Positions 1-7,973 of a DNA stretch of 64,000 nt are shown piece by piece (positions within the stretch are counted from its first letter, which is position 1; each line of letters opens with the position of its first letter). Below the pieces are notes generated by a model. The model had not been told where the DNA came from. It saw nothing but the letters and a program-made list of their open reading frames with translations, and did not search any database. Source of the stretch: Pseudaquabacterium terrae (GTDB lineage: Bacteria > Pseudomonadota > Gammaproteobacteria > Burkholderiales > Burkholderiaceae_C); the NCBI RefSeq assembly GCF_013266755.1, contig NZ_JABRWJ010000014.1:1-64000 (forward strand), given 5' to 3'. A program made the position numbers and the translations under genes.

Positions 1-172
1 TCTGAGGCCCTGTACTCGGGGCCGAGTTGTCCGCCCATCCCGCGTCCGCGAGCAGCGCAGGGCAATCGGCCCCCAGGGCCGATCGCGGCCTCCGCCCGGC
101 CAGCGTGCCCGCCGCCGGCTTTGCCGCGCAGACCGTCGCAAGACTGCAGGCCACCGCAGTGGAGCAACTGAC
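1..172. other. phaC upstream region
   Basis: This is the left edge of the window and holds no complete gene. The phaC reading frame stays open to the edge, but its translation upstream of the ATG at 173 is arginine-rich and unlike PhaC, so I do not extend the gene. Another frame, open from 6 to the TGA at 174-176, ends in an alanine- and glutamine-rich helix-like tail that could be the end of a phasin-type gene. That is only a guess. A GGAG lies about 8 bases before the phaC ATG. Confidence 0.3.
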
Positions 173-1720
173 ATGACCACCCCCTCGAACCCTTTCGATC
201 CGAACGCGTGGCTGAGTCTGTGGACCCGCGCGCTGAACCCCGGCGCGGACGCGCCCGCGGATCGCCGCTTCGCCGCTGACGCGTGGCAGAAGGACCCGCG
301 CTTCGCGCCGCTGGCCCAGGGCTACCTGCAACTCAGCGCCTTGATGAACCAGGCACTGGACGCCGCGCCGCTGGACGAGCGCAGCAAGGGGCAATGGAGC
401 TTCGCGCTGCGCCAGGTGGTCGACGCGATGAGCCCGGCGAATTGCCTGGCCACCAACCCCGAGGCGCTGCAGACGGCGCTGGACAGCGGCGGCGCCAGCC
501 TGGTCGAAGGTGCGCGGCTGTTCCTGGCCGACATGAGCCAGGGCCGTATCGCGATGTCGGACGGCGAGGCTTTCGAGGTCGGCCGCAACCTGGCGACCAC
601 GCCGGGCAGCGTGGTGTTCGAGAACGAGCTGATGCAGCTGATCCAGTACACGCCGGTGACGCCGCAGGTGCACCAGCGCCCTCTGCTGATCGTGCCGCCG
701 TGCATCAACAAGTTCTACATCCTCGACCTGCAGCCCGAGAACTCGCTGGTGGCTTACGCCGTCGCGCAGGGCCACACGGTGTTCCTGGTGTCGTGGCGCA
801 ATGTCGGCCCCGAGCTGGGCCACCTGGGCTGGGATGACTACATCGAGCAAGGCGTGCTGCAGGCGGTGACGGTGACCCGCCGCATCAGCCGCGCCGACCG
901 CGTCAATACGCTCGGCTTCTGCATCGGCGGCACCTTGCTGGCCAGCGCGCTGGCGGTGGCCGCCGCGCGTGACGAGCAGCCCGTGGCGAGCCTGACCTTG
1001 CTGACGACGATGCTCGACTTCTCGGACACCGGCGAGCTGGGCCTGATGGTCGACGAGGCGATGGTCGCTGCCCGTGAAGCCAGCATCGGCCAGGGTGGGC
1101 TGCTGCGCGGGCGCGAGCTGGCGCAGGTCTTCGCCGCCCTGCGCGCCAACGACCTGATCTGGCCGTACGTCGTCAACGGCTACCTGAAGGGCCAGGCGCC
1201 GGCGGCCTTCGACCTGCTGTTCTGGAACGGCGACGACACCAACCTGCCCGGCCCGATGTATTGCTGGTACCTGCGCCAGACCTACCTCGAGAACCGGCTG
1301 TGTGAACCCGGCGGCACGGTGCAGTGCGGCGTGCCGGTGGACTTGTCGCTGATCGACGTGCCGGCCTTCGTCTACGCCTCGCGCGAAGACCACATCGTGC
1401 CGTGGCAGACGGCCTACGCCAGCACGCACCTGCTCGGCGGCGACAGCCGTTTCGTGCTCGGCGCCAGCGGCCACATCGCCGGCGTGATCAACCCGCCGGC
1501 CAAGCGCAAGCGCCACCACTGGACGGGTGCGGTGCAGCCCGAGGCATCGGACTGGCTGGAAGCCGCGCAGCAGGTCGACGGCAGCTGGTGGCCGGACTGG
1601 ACCGACTGGCTGCGCCCGCACGCCGGCGCCCTCGTCGCCGCGCCGCGCAAGGCCGGCAACAGTGAATTCCCCGTGATCGAAGCCGCCCCCGGGCGCTACG
1701 TCAAGACCGCGGCAGCCTGA
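173..1720 (+). CDS. phaC: class I poly(3-hydroxyalkanoate) synthase
   Basis: Polymerises (R)-3-hydroxyacyl-CoA into polyhydroxyalkanoate at the granule surface. The lipase-like box GFCIGG carries the nucleophile C250. The other members of the expected triad are D406 (in REDHIVPW) and H434 (in SGHIAG), with spacing close to the C. necator enzyme. The class I signature around residues 170-185 (VPPCINKFYILDLQPENS) is also present. At 515 residues it is about 70 shorter at the N-terminus than the usual class I enzyme (about 590). The missing part is the poorly conserved N-terminal region, so activity is probably retained. It is first in a run with phaA (38 bases downstream) and phaB, which together form the PHB pathway. 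The ATG at 173 is supported by GGAG upstream. Confidence 0.95.
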   Translation: MTTPSNPFDPNAWLSLWTRALNPGADAPADRRFAADAWQKDPRFAPLAQGYLQLSALMNQALDAAPLDERSKGQWSFALRQVVDAMSPANCLATNPEALQTALDSGGASLVEGARLFLADMSQGRIAMSDGEAFEVGRNLATTPGSVVFENELMQLIQYTPVTPQVHQRPLLIVPPCINKFYILDLQPENSLVAYAVAQGHTVFLVSWRNVGPELGHLGWDDYIEQGVLQAVTVTRRISRADRVNTLGFCIGGTLLASALAVAAARDEQPVASLTLLTTMLDFSDTGELGLMVDEAMVAAREASIGQGGLLRGRELAQVFAALRANDLIWPYVVNGYLKGQAPAAFDLLFWNGDDTNLPGPMYCWYLRQTYLENRLCEPGGTVQCGVPVDLSLIDVPAFVYASREDHIVPWQTAYASTHLLGGDSRFVLGASGHIAGVINPPAKRKRHHWTGAVQPEASDWLEAAQQVDGSWWPDWTDWLRPHAGALVAAPRKAGNSEFPVIEAAPGRYVKTAAA

Positions 1721-1758
1721 GCGCCGCTTCCGTGTTCCTAACTTCCAAGGAGAATGAC

Positions 1759-2940
1759 ATGACCGACATCGTGATCGTCGCCGCGCAACGCACGGCAGTA
1801 GGCAAGTTCGGCGGCACGCTGGCCCGCACCCCCGCGCCGGAGCTCGGCGCGCATGTGGTCAAGGGTCTGCTGGCCAAGGCCGGCGTGCCGGTCGACGCCA
1901 TCTCCGAAGTCATCATGGGCCAGGTGCTCGCCGCGGGCTCGGGCCAGAACCCGGCGCGCCAGACGGTCATCAAGGCCGGCCTGCCGCAATCGGTGCCCGG
2001 CCTGACGATCAACAAGGTCTGCGGCTCGGGCCTGAAGGCGGTGATGCTGGCCGCGCAGGCGGTGAAGTGCGGCGATGCCGAGATCGTGATCGCCGGCGGC
2101 CAGGAGAACATGAGCGCGTCGCCGCACGTGCTGCTGAACTCGCGCGAAGGCAACCGCATGGGCGAGTGGAAGCTGGTCGATTCGATGATCACCGACGGCC
2201 TGTGGGACGTCTACAACAAGTACCACATGGGCACCACGGCCGAGAACGTGGCGAAGAAGTACGGCATCAGCCGCGAGACGCAGGATGCGCTGGCGCTGGC
2301 CTCGCAGCAGAAGGCCGCCGCCGCGCAGGAGGCCGGCCGCTTCGCTGACGAGATATTGCCCTTGAGCATCGCGCAGAAGAAGGGTGACCCGATCGTCTTT
2401 GCGGCCGACGAGTTCATCAACAAGAAGACCAGCGCGGAGGCCCTCGCCGGCCTCAAGCCCGCCTTCGACAAGGCCGGCAGCGTGACGGCCGGCAATGCCT
2501 CGGGCCTGAACGACGGCGCGGCTGCCGTGCTGGTGATGTCGGCACAGCGTGTAGCGGCGCTGGGCCTGAAGCCGCTGGCTGTCATCCGCGGTTATGCCAG
2601 CGCCGGTCTGGATCCGACCCTCATGGGCATGGGCCCGGTGCCAGCCTCGCGCCTGTGCCTGCAGAAGGCCGGCTGGAATGCGCAGGACCTGGACCTGATG
2701 GAGATCAACGAGGCCTTCGCGGCGCAGGCCTGCGCGGTGAACCAGGAGATGGGCTGGGACACCAGCAAGATCAACGTCAACGGCGGCGCCATCGCCATCG
2801 GCCACCCGATCGGCGCATCGGGCTGCCGCGTGCTGGTCACGCTGCTGCACGAGATGCGCCGCCGCAATGCGAAGAAGGGCCTGGCCTCGCTGTGCATCGG
2901 CGGCGGCATGGGTGTCGCATTGGCGGTCGAACTCGCGTGA
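1759..2940 (+). CDS. phaA: acetyl-CoA acetyltransferase (beta-ketothiolase)
   Basis: Condenses two acetyl-CoA to acetoacetyl-CoA, the first step of PHB synthesis. It has the biosynthetic thiolase catalytic set: acyl-accepting C88 (in NKVCGSG), H349 (in GHPIGASG) and the base C379 (in LCIGGGMG). Its 393 residues are the normal length. I chose the ATG at 1759 because AAGGAG sits just upstream and the protein then begins MTDIVIVAAQRT as in the family. An in-frame ATG at 1732 would add nine residues across the ribosome-binding site. It follows phaC closely and is separated from phaB by a hairpin-rich repeat. Confidence 0.95.
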   Translation: MTDIVIVAAQRTAVGKFGGTLARTPAPELGAHVVKGLLAKAGVPVDAISEVIMGQVLAAGSGQNPARQTVIKAGLPQSVPGLTINKVCGSGLKAVMLAAQAVKCGDAEIVIAGGQENMSASPHVLLNSREGNRMGEWKLVDSMITDGLWDVYNKYHMGTTAENVAKKYGISRETQDALALASQQKAAAAQEAGRFADEILPLSIAQKKGDPIVFAADEFINKKTSAEALAGLKPAFDKAGSVTAGNASGLNDGAAAVLVMSAQRVAALGLKPLAVIRGYASAGLDPTLMGMGPVPASRLCLQKAGWNAQDLDLMEINEAFAAQACAVNQEMGWDTSKINVNGGAIAIGHPIGASGCRVLVTLLHEMRRRNAKKGLASLCIGGGMGVALAVELA

Positions 2941-2956
2941 TCTCCCACCCCCGTAA

Positions 2957-3023
2957 CGGCCTTCGGCCGCCCCCCCTCAAGGGGGCAACACCAGCGGCCC
3001 GGCAGAGCCGGATCCGCGGTGTT
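2957..3023. repeat. intergenic nested-hairpin repeat, copy 1
   Basis: Between phaA and phaB. Three stem-loops follow each other: CGGCC-ttc-GGCCG (2957-2969), CCCCC-tcaa-GGGGG (2972-2985), and a nested one whose outer arms are AACACC (2987-2992) and GGTGTT (3018-3023), with GCGG/CCGC and GGC/GCC pairs inside. The 11-mer AGCGGCCCGGC (2993-3003) recurs in a second copy at 30400-30410 after modE, where it is again preceded by a C-run/G-run hairpin. It could attenuate or process the phaA-phaB transcript, or be a REP-type element. Confidence 0.6.
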
Positions 3024-3067
3024 CGCTTGGTTTAAGGCATCCGATTTTCATTCAACGGAGTAGAGCA

Positions 3068-3814
3068 ATGAGCAAAGAACGTGTGGTGCTGGTCACCGGT
3101 GGCATGGGCGGCCTGGGCGAGACCATCTCGACCAAGATGGTCGATGCCGGCTACAAGCTGGCGGTGACCTACTCGCCCGGCAACAAGACGCATGGCGAGT
3201 GGCTGCAGCAGATGAAGGCCAAGGGCTACGACATCCTCGCCGTGCCCTGCGACGTGGCCGACTTCGATTCCTGTGCCGAGGCGGTGGCCGTGGTGCAGCA
3301 GAAACTCGGCGCCATCGATGTGCTGGTCAATAACGCAGGTATTACGCGTGACATGACCTTCAAGAAGATGGACAAGATCAACTGGGATGCGGTGCTGCGC
3401 ACCAACCTCGACAGCCTGTTCAACATGAGCAAGCAGGTCGCCGATGCGATGGCCGAGCGCGGCTGGGGCCGCATCATCAACGTCTCGTCGGTCAACGGCT
3501 CCAAGGGCGCGTTCGGCCAGACCAACTACTCGGCCGCCAAGGCCGGCGTGCACGGCTTCACCAAGGCGCTGGCGCTGGAAGTGGCCAAGAAGGGCGTCAC
3601 CGTCAACACCATCTCGCCGGGCTACATCGGCACCAAGATGGTCACGGCGATTCCGAAGGACGTGCTGGACAGCAAGATCCTGCCGCACATCCCGGTCGGC
3701 CGCCTGGGCAAGCCCGAAGAAGTGGCTGGCCTGATCATCTACCTGGCTTCGGAAGAAGCCGCCTTCGTGACGGGCGCCAACATCGCCATCAACGGCGGCC
3801 AGCACATGCAATGA
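3068..3814 (+). CDS. phaB: acetoacetyl-CoA reductase (NADPH)
   Basis: Reduces acetoacetyl-CoA to (R)-3-hydroxybutyryl-CoA, the monomer used by PhaC. It is a 248-residue short-chain dehydrogenase. The glycine-rich nucleotide motif TGGMGGLGE is at residues 12-20, NNAG follows, and the catalytic Y154 and K158 lie in YSAAKAG, with the active-site serine in NVSSVNG. PGYIGTKMV matches the PhaB/FabG-like C-terminal half. The position after phaC and phaA makes PhaB more likely than FabG. A GGAGTAGAGCA ribosome-binding region precedes the ATG. Confidence 0.95.
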   Translation: MSKERVVLVTGGMGGLGETISTKMVDAGYKLAVTYSPGNKTHGEWLQQMKAKGYDILAVPCDVADFDSCAEAVAVVQQKLGAIDVLVNNAGITRDMTFKKMDKINWDAVLRTNLDSLFNMSKQVADAMAERGWGRIINVSSVNGSKGAFGQTNYSAAKAGVHGFTKALALEVAKKGVTVNTISPGYIGTKMVTAIPKDVLDSKILPHIPVGRLGKPEEVAGLIIYLASEEAAFVTGANIAINGGQHMQ

Positions 3815-3824
3815 GGCCGCAAAC

Positions 3825-4511
3825 ATGATCAAGCATGGCATCGATCAGGACGCGCTGATCACCCGGTTCTCGCAGGCCAGCGCCCAGCAGGGCGAAGCCT
3901 TGCGCAAGGCCGTCAACGAGGCCACGTTGAAGGCCTTGCAGGGCCGCGAGCTGACGCTCGCCAACATCAAGCAGGTGCTCGGCACGGTGGCCAAGGCGGC
4001 ATCGACCGGTGCGGCCGGCAGCGCCCTGCCCCCGGCCGACGTGGAGGGCCTGCTGGCCAAGGCCTTCGCCGGCATGGACTCGGCGCTGGCGCAGGCGGTG
4101 CAGGCGCATCGCAAGGCCTTGCAGCAGCTGGTCGACCAGGGCGCGAGCCTGCGCGAGACGCAGCTGAAGAAGGCCGTGTCCGACATCGAGAAGATGGAGG
4201 ACAGTCTCTTCGCCGCGGTGCGCAAGGCCGCGGCGGGCGCTGCGCCGTCGCTCGAAGGGCCGTGGGCCGGCGTGCTGCAGGCGATGCAGGGCAAGGGCAC
4301 CGGCACCGGCGCGCTGGCCAGCGCGACGGTCGAGCAGCTGATGGACGATGCGCAGAAGAGCCTGAAGCATGGCCGCTCGCTGGGCCTGCGGGCCTCGCAG
4401 GCCATGCTCGACGGCTACACCGCGCTCGTCAGCGGCGTGCTGATCGGCCTGTCCGACGCGCTGCAACCGGCAGCCGCCGCGGCGGCCCCGGGTCGATCGC
4501 GCAAGGCCTGA
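3825..4511 (+). CDS. phasin-like helical protein (DUF6781 type)
   Basis: A 228-residue protein starting 10 bases after phaB, so probably in the same transcript. It is almost wholly alpha-helical by composition (alanine, lysine, glutamine, leucine), has no signal peptide or membrane segment, and ends in an alanine-rich tail followed by a basic GRSRKA end. I believe it belongs to the uncharacterised family I know as DUF6781, found beside PHA genes. A role on the PHB granule surface, like a phasin, is inferred from gene order and amphipathic helices rather than from any catalytic motif. Confidence 0.6.
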   Translation: MIKHGIDQDALITRFSQASAQQGEALRKAVNEATLKALQGRELTLANIKQVLGTVAKAASTGAAGSALPPADVEGLLAKAFAGMDSALAQAVQAHRKALQQLVDQGASLRETQLKKAVSDIEKMEDSLFAAVRKAAAGAAPSLEGPWAGVLQAMQGKGTGTGALASATVEQLMDDAQKSLKHGRSLGLRASQAMLDGYTALVSGVLIGLSDALQPAAAAAAPGRSRKA

Positions 4512-4559
4512 CATCACAGCAGCCGCGCGGCCGGAAGCGGCCGCGCAGAGAGCCCATCG

Positions 4560-5966
4560 ATGGACGCCCTGATCCTGGCGCGCGTGCAGTTCGCGGCCAA
4601 CATCACCTTCCACATCCTGTTCCCGACGATCAGCATCGGATTGGGCTGGGTGCTGCTGTTCTTCCGCTGGCGCTGGCTGCGCACGCGGCGCGGCGCCAAC
4701 GCATTGCAGGCGCAGGGCTGGCTGGATGCCTACCGCTTCTGGACCAAGGTGTTCGCGCTGACCTTTGCGCTCGGCGTGGTCAGCGGCATCACGATGAGCT
4801 TCCAGTTCGGCACCAACTGGCCGGGCTTCATGGAGCGCGTGGGCAACATCGCCGGCCCGCTGCTGGGCTACGAGGTGCTGACGGCGTTCTTCCTCGAAGC
4901 CGGCTTCCTCGGCGTGATGCTGTTCGGCCACGGCAAGGTCAGCGAACGGGTGCACCTGATGTCCACCGCCTTCGTCGCCTTCGGCACGACACTGAGCGCG
5001 TTCTGGATCCTGGCGTTGAACTCGTGGATGCAGACCCCCGCCGGTCACGAGATCGTCGACGGCGTCTACCACGTCAAGAGCTGGTTCGACGTGGTCTTCA
5101 ACCCGTCGTTCCCGTACCGCTTCAGCCACATGGTGCTGGCCTCGGCGCTGACCTGCGCCTTCCTGCTGACGGGGCTGTCGGCGTGGCAGGTGCTGTCGGG
5201 CGTCGGCCAGCGCTCGGCGCCGCGCGTGATGCGCGCCGGCCTGACGCTGGCGGCCGTGCTGGTGCCGCTGCAGATCGTCGTCGGCGACCTGCATGGGCTG
5301 AACACGCTGCAGCACCAGCCGGCCAAGATCGCCGCAATGGAAGGCGTGTGGCAGACCGAGCGCGGCGCCCCGCTGCTGCTGTTCGCGATACCCGATCTGG
5401 CGCAGCGCAAGAACCACTACGAGATCGCGGTGCCGAAAGTCGCGAGCCTGATCCTGACGCACAAAGCCGATGGCGAGATCCGCGGCATGAACGACTTCCC
5501 CGGCGCGCACCCGCCGCCGCTGCCGGTGTTCTTCGCCTTCCGGATCATGGTCGGCACGGGGATGTTGATGCTCGGCACCAGCTGGCTGGGCTGGTGGCTG
5601 TACCGGCGCGCCGCGTGGCAACCGGCGCGGCTGCCGCGGCCGCTGCTGTGGCTCTTCGCCGGCATGGCGTTCTCGGGCTGGGTCGCGACGGTGGCCGGCT
5701 GGTACGTCACCGAGATCGGCCGCCAGCCCTACATCGTGCACGGCCTGGTGCTCACGGCCGACGTGGTCTCTGCCGTGCCGCCGTCGATGATCGGGCTCAG
5801 CCTGGCGCTGTATGTCGCGCTGTACCTGGGCCTGATCGTCGCCTACCTGGCGGTGCTGAAGTACATGGCCGAGAAGCCCGAGGAGGTGCTGCAGCGCGAG
5901 GCGGTGGAGCGGGCCGTCACGCCCGCCGGCGCGATCACCGCGCCGCTGGTCGAGGAAGGTGTGTGA
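4560..5966 (+). CDS. cioA: cytochrome bd ubiquinol oxidase subunit I (CIO type)
   Basis: Quinol-oxidising, haem-carrying subunit of a bd-type terminal oxidase in the inner membrane. At 468 residues it is shorter than E. coli CydA (about 520) and lacks the long Q-loop insert, as in CioA-type enzymes. H18 in the first helix is a likely haem ligand. The GWYVTEIGRQP motif near residue 380 is diagnostic, and the hydrophobic helices are regular. The last base of its stop codon is the first base of the cioB start (TGATG). No cydX, cydCD or cydR gene is adjacent. Confidence 0.92.
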   Translation: MDALILARVQFAANITFHILFPTISIGLGWVLLFFRWRWLRTRRGANALQAQGWLDAYRFWTKVFALTFALGVVSGITMSFQFGTNWPGFMERVGNIAGPLLGYEVLTAFFLEAGFLGVMLFGHGKVSERVHLMSTAFVAFGTTLSAFWILALNSWMQTPAGHEIVDGVYHVKSWFDVVFNPSFPYRFSHMVLASALTCAFLLTGLSAWQVLSGVGQRSAPRVMRAGLTLAAVLVPLQIVVGDLHGLNTLQHQPAKIAAMEGVWQTERGAPLLLFAIPDLAQRKNHYEIAVPKVASLILTHKADGEIRGMNDFPGAHPPPLPVFFAFRIMVGTGMLMLGTSWLGWWLYRRAAWQPARLPRPLLWLFAGMAFSGWVATVAGWYVTEIGRQPYIVHGLVLTADVVSAVPPSMIGLSLALYVALYLGLIVAYLAVLKYMAEKPEEVLQREAVERAVTPAGAITAPLVEEGV

Positions 5967-6970
5967 TGAGCGCAATGAGCTTCGACCAAGCCCTGCCGGT
6001 GATCTTCATGGCGCTGATGGGCGCCTCGATGCTGATCTACGTGGTCAGCGACGGCTACGACCTGGGCGTGGGCATGCTGATGCACCGGGCCACCGATGCC
6101 GAGAAGGACATCCTGGTGGCATCCATCGGCCCGTTCTGGGACGCCAACGAGACCTGGCTGGTGCTGGGCGTCGGCATCCTGCTGGTGGCCTTTCCGAAGG
6201 CACATGGCCTGGTGCTGGGCGAGCTGTACCTGCCGGTCGTGCTGATGCTGATCGGGCTGACCTTGCGCGGCGCGGCCTTCGACTTTCGCGTCAAGGCCAA
6301 GGACACGCACAAGCGCACCTGGGACCACCTGTTCTTCGCCGGCTCGACGCTGGCCTCGGTCGCCCAAGGCTGGATGCTGGGGCGCTACGTCAGCGGCTTC
6401 GGCAGCGGCTGGAACTACCCGCTGTTCGCGGGGGCGATCGCGCTGGCGCTGCCGATGGCCTACGTGCTGATGGGGGCCACCTGGCTGGTCATGAAGACCG
6501 ATGGCGAGCTGCAGCAGAAGGCGGTGCACTGGGCGCGCATCGCCTGGGCGCCGATGGTCGGCGGGCTGGTGCTGATCTCGATGGCCACGCCCTGGGTCAG
6601 CGCGACGGTGCGTGAGCGCTGGTTCACGCTGCCCGAGATCATCGCGTTGATGGCGATCCCGCTGACGACGCTGCTGGCGCTGCTGGCGGTGCGTGGCCTG
6701 CTGCACACGCGCTTCGTGCGCGGGCCGCTGTGCTGGATGCCCTTCGTGCTGCTGGTGGTGGTGTTCCTGCTCGGCTTCCTGGGCCTGGCCTACAGCATCT
6801 ACCCCTACGTGGTGATCGACCGCATGACGATCTGGCAGGCCGCCAGCAGCCCGGCGGCGCTGAAGGTGATCCTGGTCGGTGTGTTGATCGCGGTGCCGGC
6901 GATCGCGGGCTATACGATCTTTTCGTACCGCGTGTTCCGTGGCAAGACGGGGGAGCTGAAGTACGCGTGA
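5966..6970 (+). CDS. cioB: cytochrome bd ubiquinol oxidase subunit II
   Basis: Partner subunit of CioA. It is 334 residues with about eight or nine membrane helices, starting with the family pattern around YVVSDGYDLGVGML and containing GPFWDANETWLVL. The ATG at 5966 overlaps the cioA stop by one base, so the pair is almost certainly translationally coupled. The downstream binding-protein gene starts 65 bases later and is probably a separate unit. Confidence 0.92.
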   Translation: MSAMSFDQALPVIFMALMGASMLIYVVSDGYDLGVGMLMHRATDAEKDILVASIGPFWDANETWLVLGVGILLVAFPKAHGLVLGELYLPVVLMLIGLTLRGAAFDFRVKAKDTHKRTWDHLFFAGSTLASVAQGWMLGRYVSGFGSGWNYPLFAGAIALALPMAYVLMGATWLVMKTDGELQQKAVHWARIAWAPMVGGLVLISMATPWVSATVRERWFTLPEIIALMAIPLTTLLALLAVRGLLHTRFVRGPLCWMPFVLLVVVFLLGFLGLAYSIYPYVVIDRMTIWQAASSPAALKVILVGVLIAVPAIAGYTIFSYRVFRGKTGELKYA

Positions 6971-7035
6971 GCAGCCTTCAACGCATGACTCTTCATTCAC
7001 CCACTCGCCGCTTTGATCGGCGTACGGAGACAACG

Positions 7036-7953
7036 ATGGACTTTCGCGTTTGCATTCGTTATGGGGCCGTGGTTCTCGGCCTGCTGGCGATGGGATTCGC
7101 CGTGGCCCAGCCCCGGGCTGTCACCGAGGTCGCACCCTTCACCGGGACGCTGCAGAAGATCTACGAAACGGGCGTCATCCGCATCGGGCACCGCGAGAAC
7201 TCCCCACCGTTCGCGTTTCTCAACGCGCAGCGCCGACCCATCGGCTACTCGCTCGACCTGTGCGACGTGATCGTCGAACAGGTGGGCGAGCTGCTTCACC
7301 GCTCGCCGCGCGTCGAATACGTGCCGGTGAGCCCGAGCAACCGCTTCGACCTGGTCAACTCGGGCGCCGTCGATCTGGAATGCGGCTCGACGACGGCCAG
7401 CGCGGAGCGGCGCACGGTGTTCGACTTTTCGCCCGCCATCTTCATCACCGGTACCAAGCTGCTCGTCAAGCGCGGCAGCGGCATCCGTTCGCTGCGCGAC
7501 CTGCGGGGCAAGACCGTCGTGCTCACCAGCGGTACCGTGCACGCCGACACCGTGCCGCGGCTGGCGCAGCGCCAGAAGGTGGACATCCAGTTCGTGTTCG
7601 CGCCGGATCACGACGCGTCCTTCAAGATCCTGGCCGAAGGCAAGGCGGACGCCTTCGCGAACGACGACATCCAGCTCTACGGCGCGATCGCGCTGCGCAA
7701 TGCCGCCAGCGACTACCGCGTGGTGGGCGACTTCCTCACCTACGCGGACTACGCGCTGATGTTCCGGCGCGGCGATGCCGAGTTCGCCGAGGTGATCAAC
7801 CAGGCCTTCGAGCGCATGGCAGGCACCGGCGAGACCCGCGCGATCTATCGCCGGTGGTTCCAGCAGCGCTTGCCCGACGGTGCGAATCTCAACGTGCCGA
7901 TGAGCGCGCATCTGGAACACGTGTTCAAGCTGCAGGCGCTCTCGTCCGACTGA
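7036..7953 (+). CDS. periplasmic amino-acid-type solute-binding protein
   Basis: A 305-residue protein with an N-terminal signal peptide (about residues 1-25, ending near FAVAQ) and an SBP_bac_3-type body: GVIRIGHRENSPPF, then IGYSLDLCDVI, then DLECGSTTASAERR, then VVLTSGT. The DLECGSTT region resembles glutamate/aspartate binding proteins (GltI). The ATG at 7036 follows ACGGAGA. No permease or ATPase gene is nearby. The next two genes are a DctB-like kinase and a DctD-like regulator, so it may work as a ligand-sensing partner of the kinase rather than as a transporter part. That role is inference. Confidence 0.8.
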   Translation: MDFRVCIRYGAVVLGLLAMGFAVAQPRAVTEVAPFTGTLQKIYETGVIRIGHRENSPPFAFLNAQRRPIGYSLDLCDVIVEQVGELLHRSPRVEYVPVSPSNRFDLVNSGAVDLECGSTTASAERRTVFDFSPAIFITGTKLLVKRGSGIRSLRDLRGKTVVLTSGTVHADTVPRLAQRQKVDIQFVFAPDHDASFKILAEGKADAFANDDIQLYGAIALRNAASDYRVVGDFLTYADYALMFRRGDAEFAEVINQAFERMAGTGETRAIYRRWFQQRLPDGANLNVPMSAHLEHVFKLQALSSD

Positions 7954-7973
7954 CCTCCATAGTGGTCTTACTG

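Noticed and set aside
1-172. A complete phasin gene before phaC
   Set aside because: Only the possible tail of a frame is visible at the window edge; the body is outside, so no gene is claimed.
1732-1758. A longer start for phaA at 1732
   Set aside because: It would place nine extra residues across the ribosome-binding site AAGGAG and breaks the family N-terminus.
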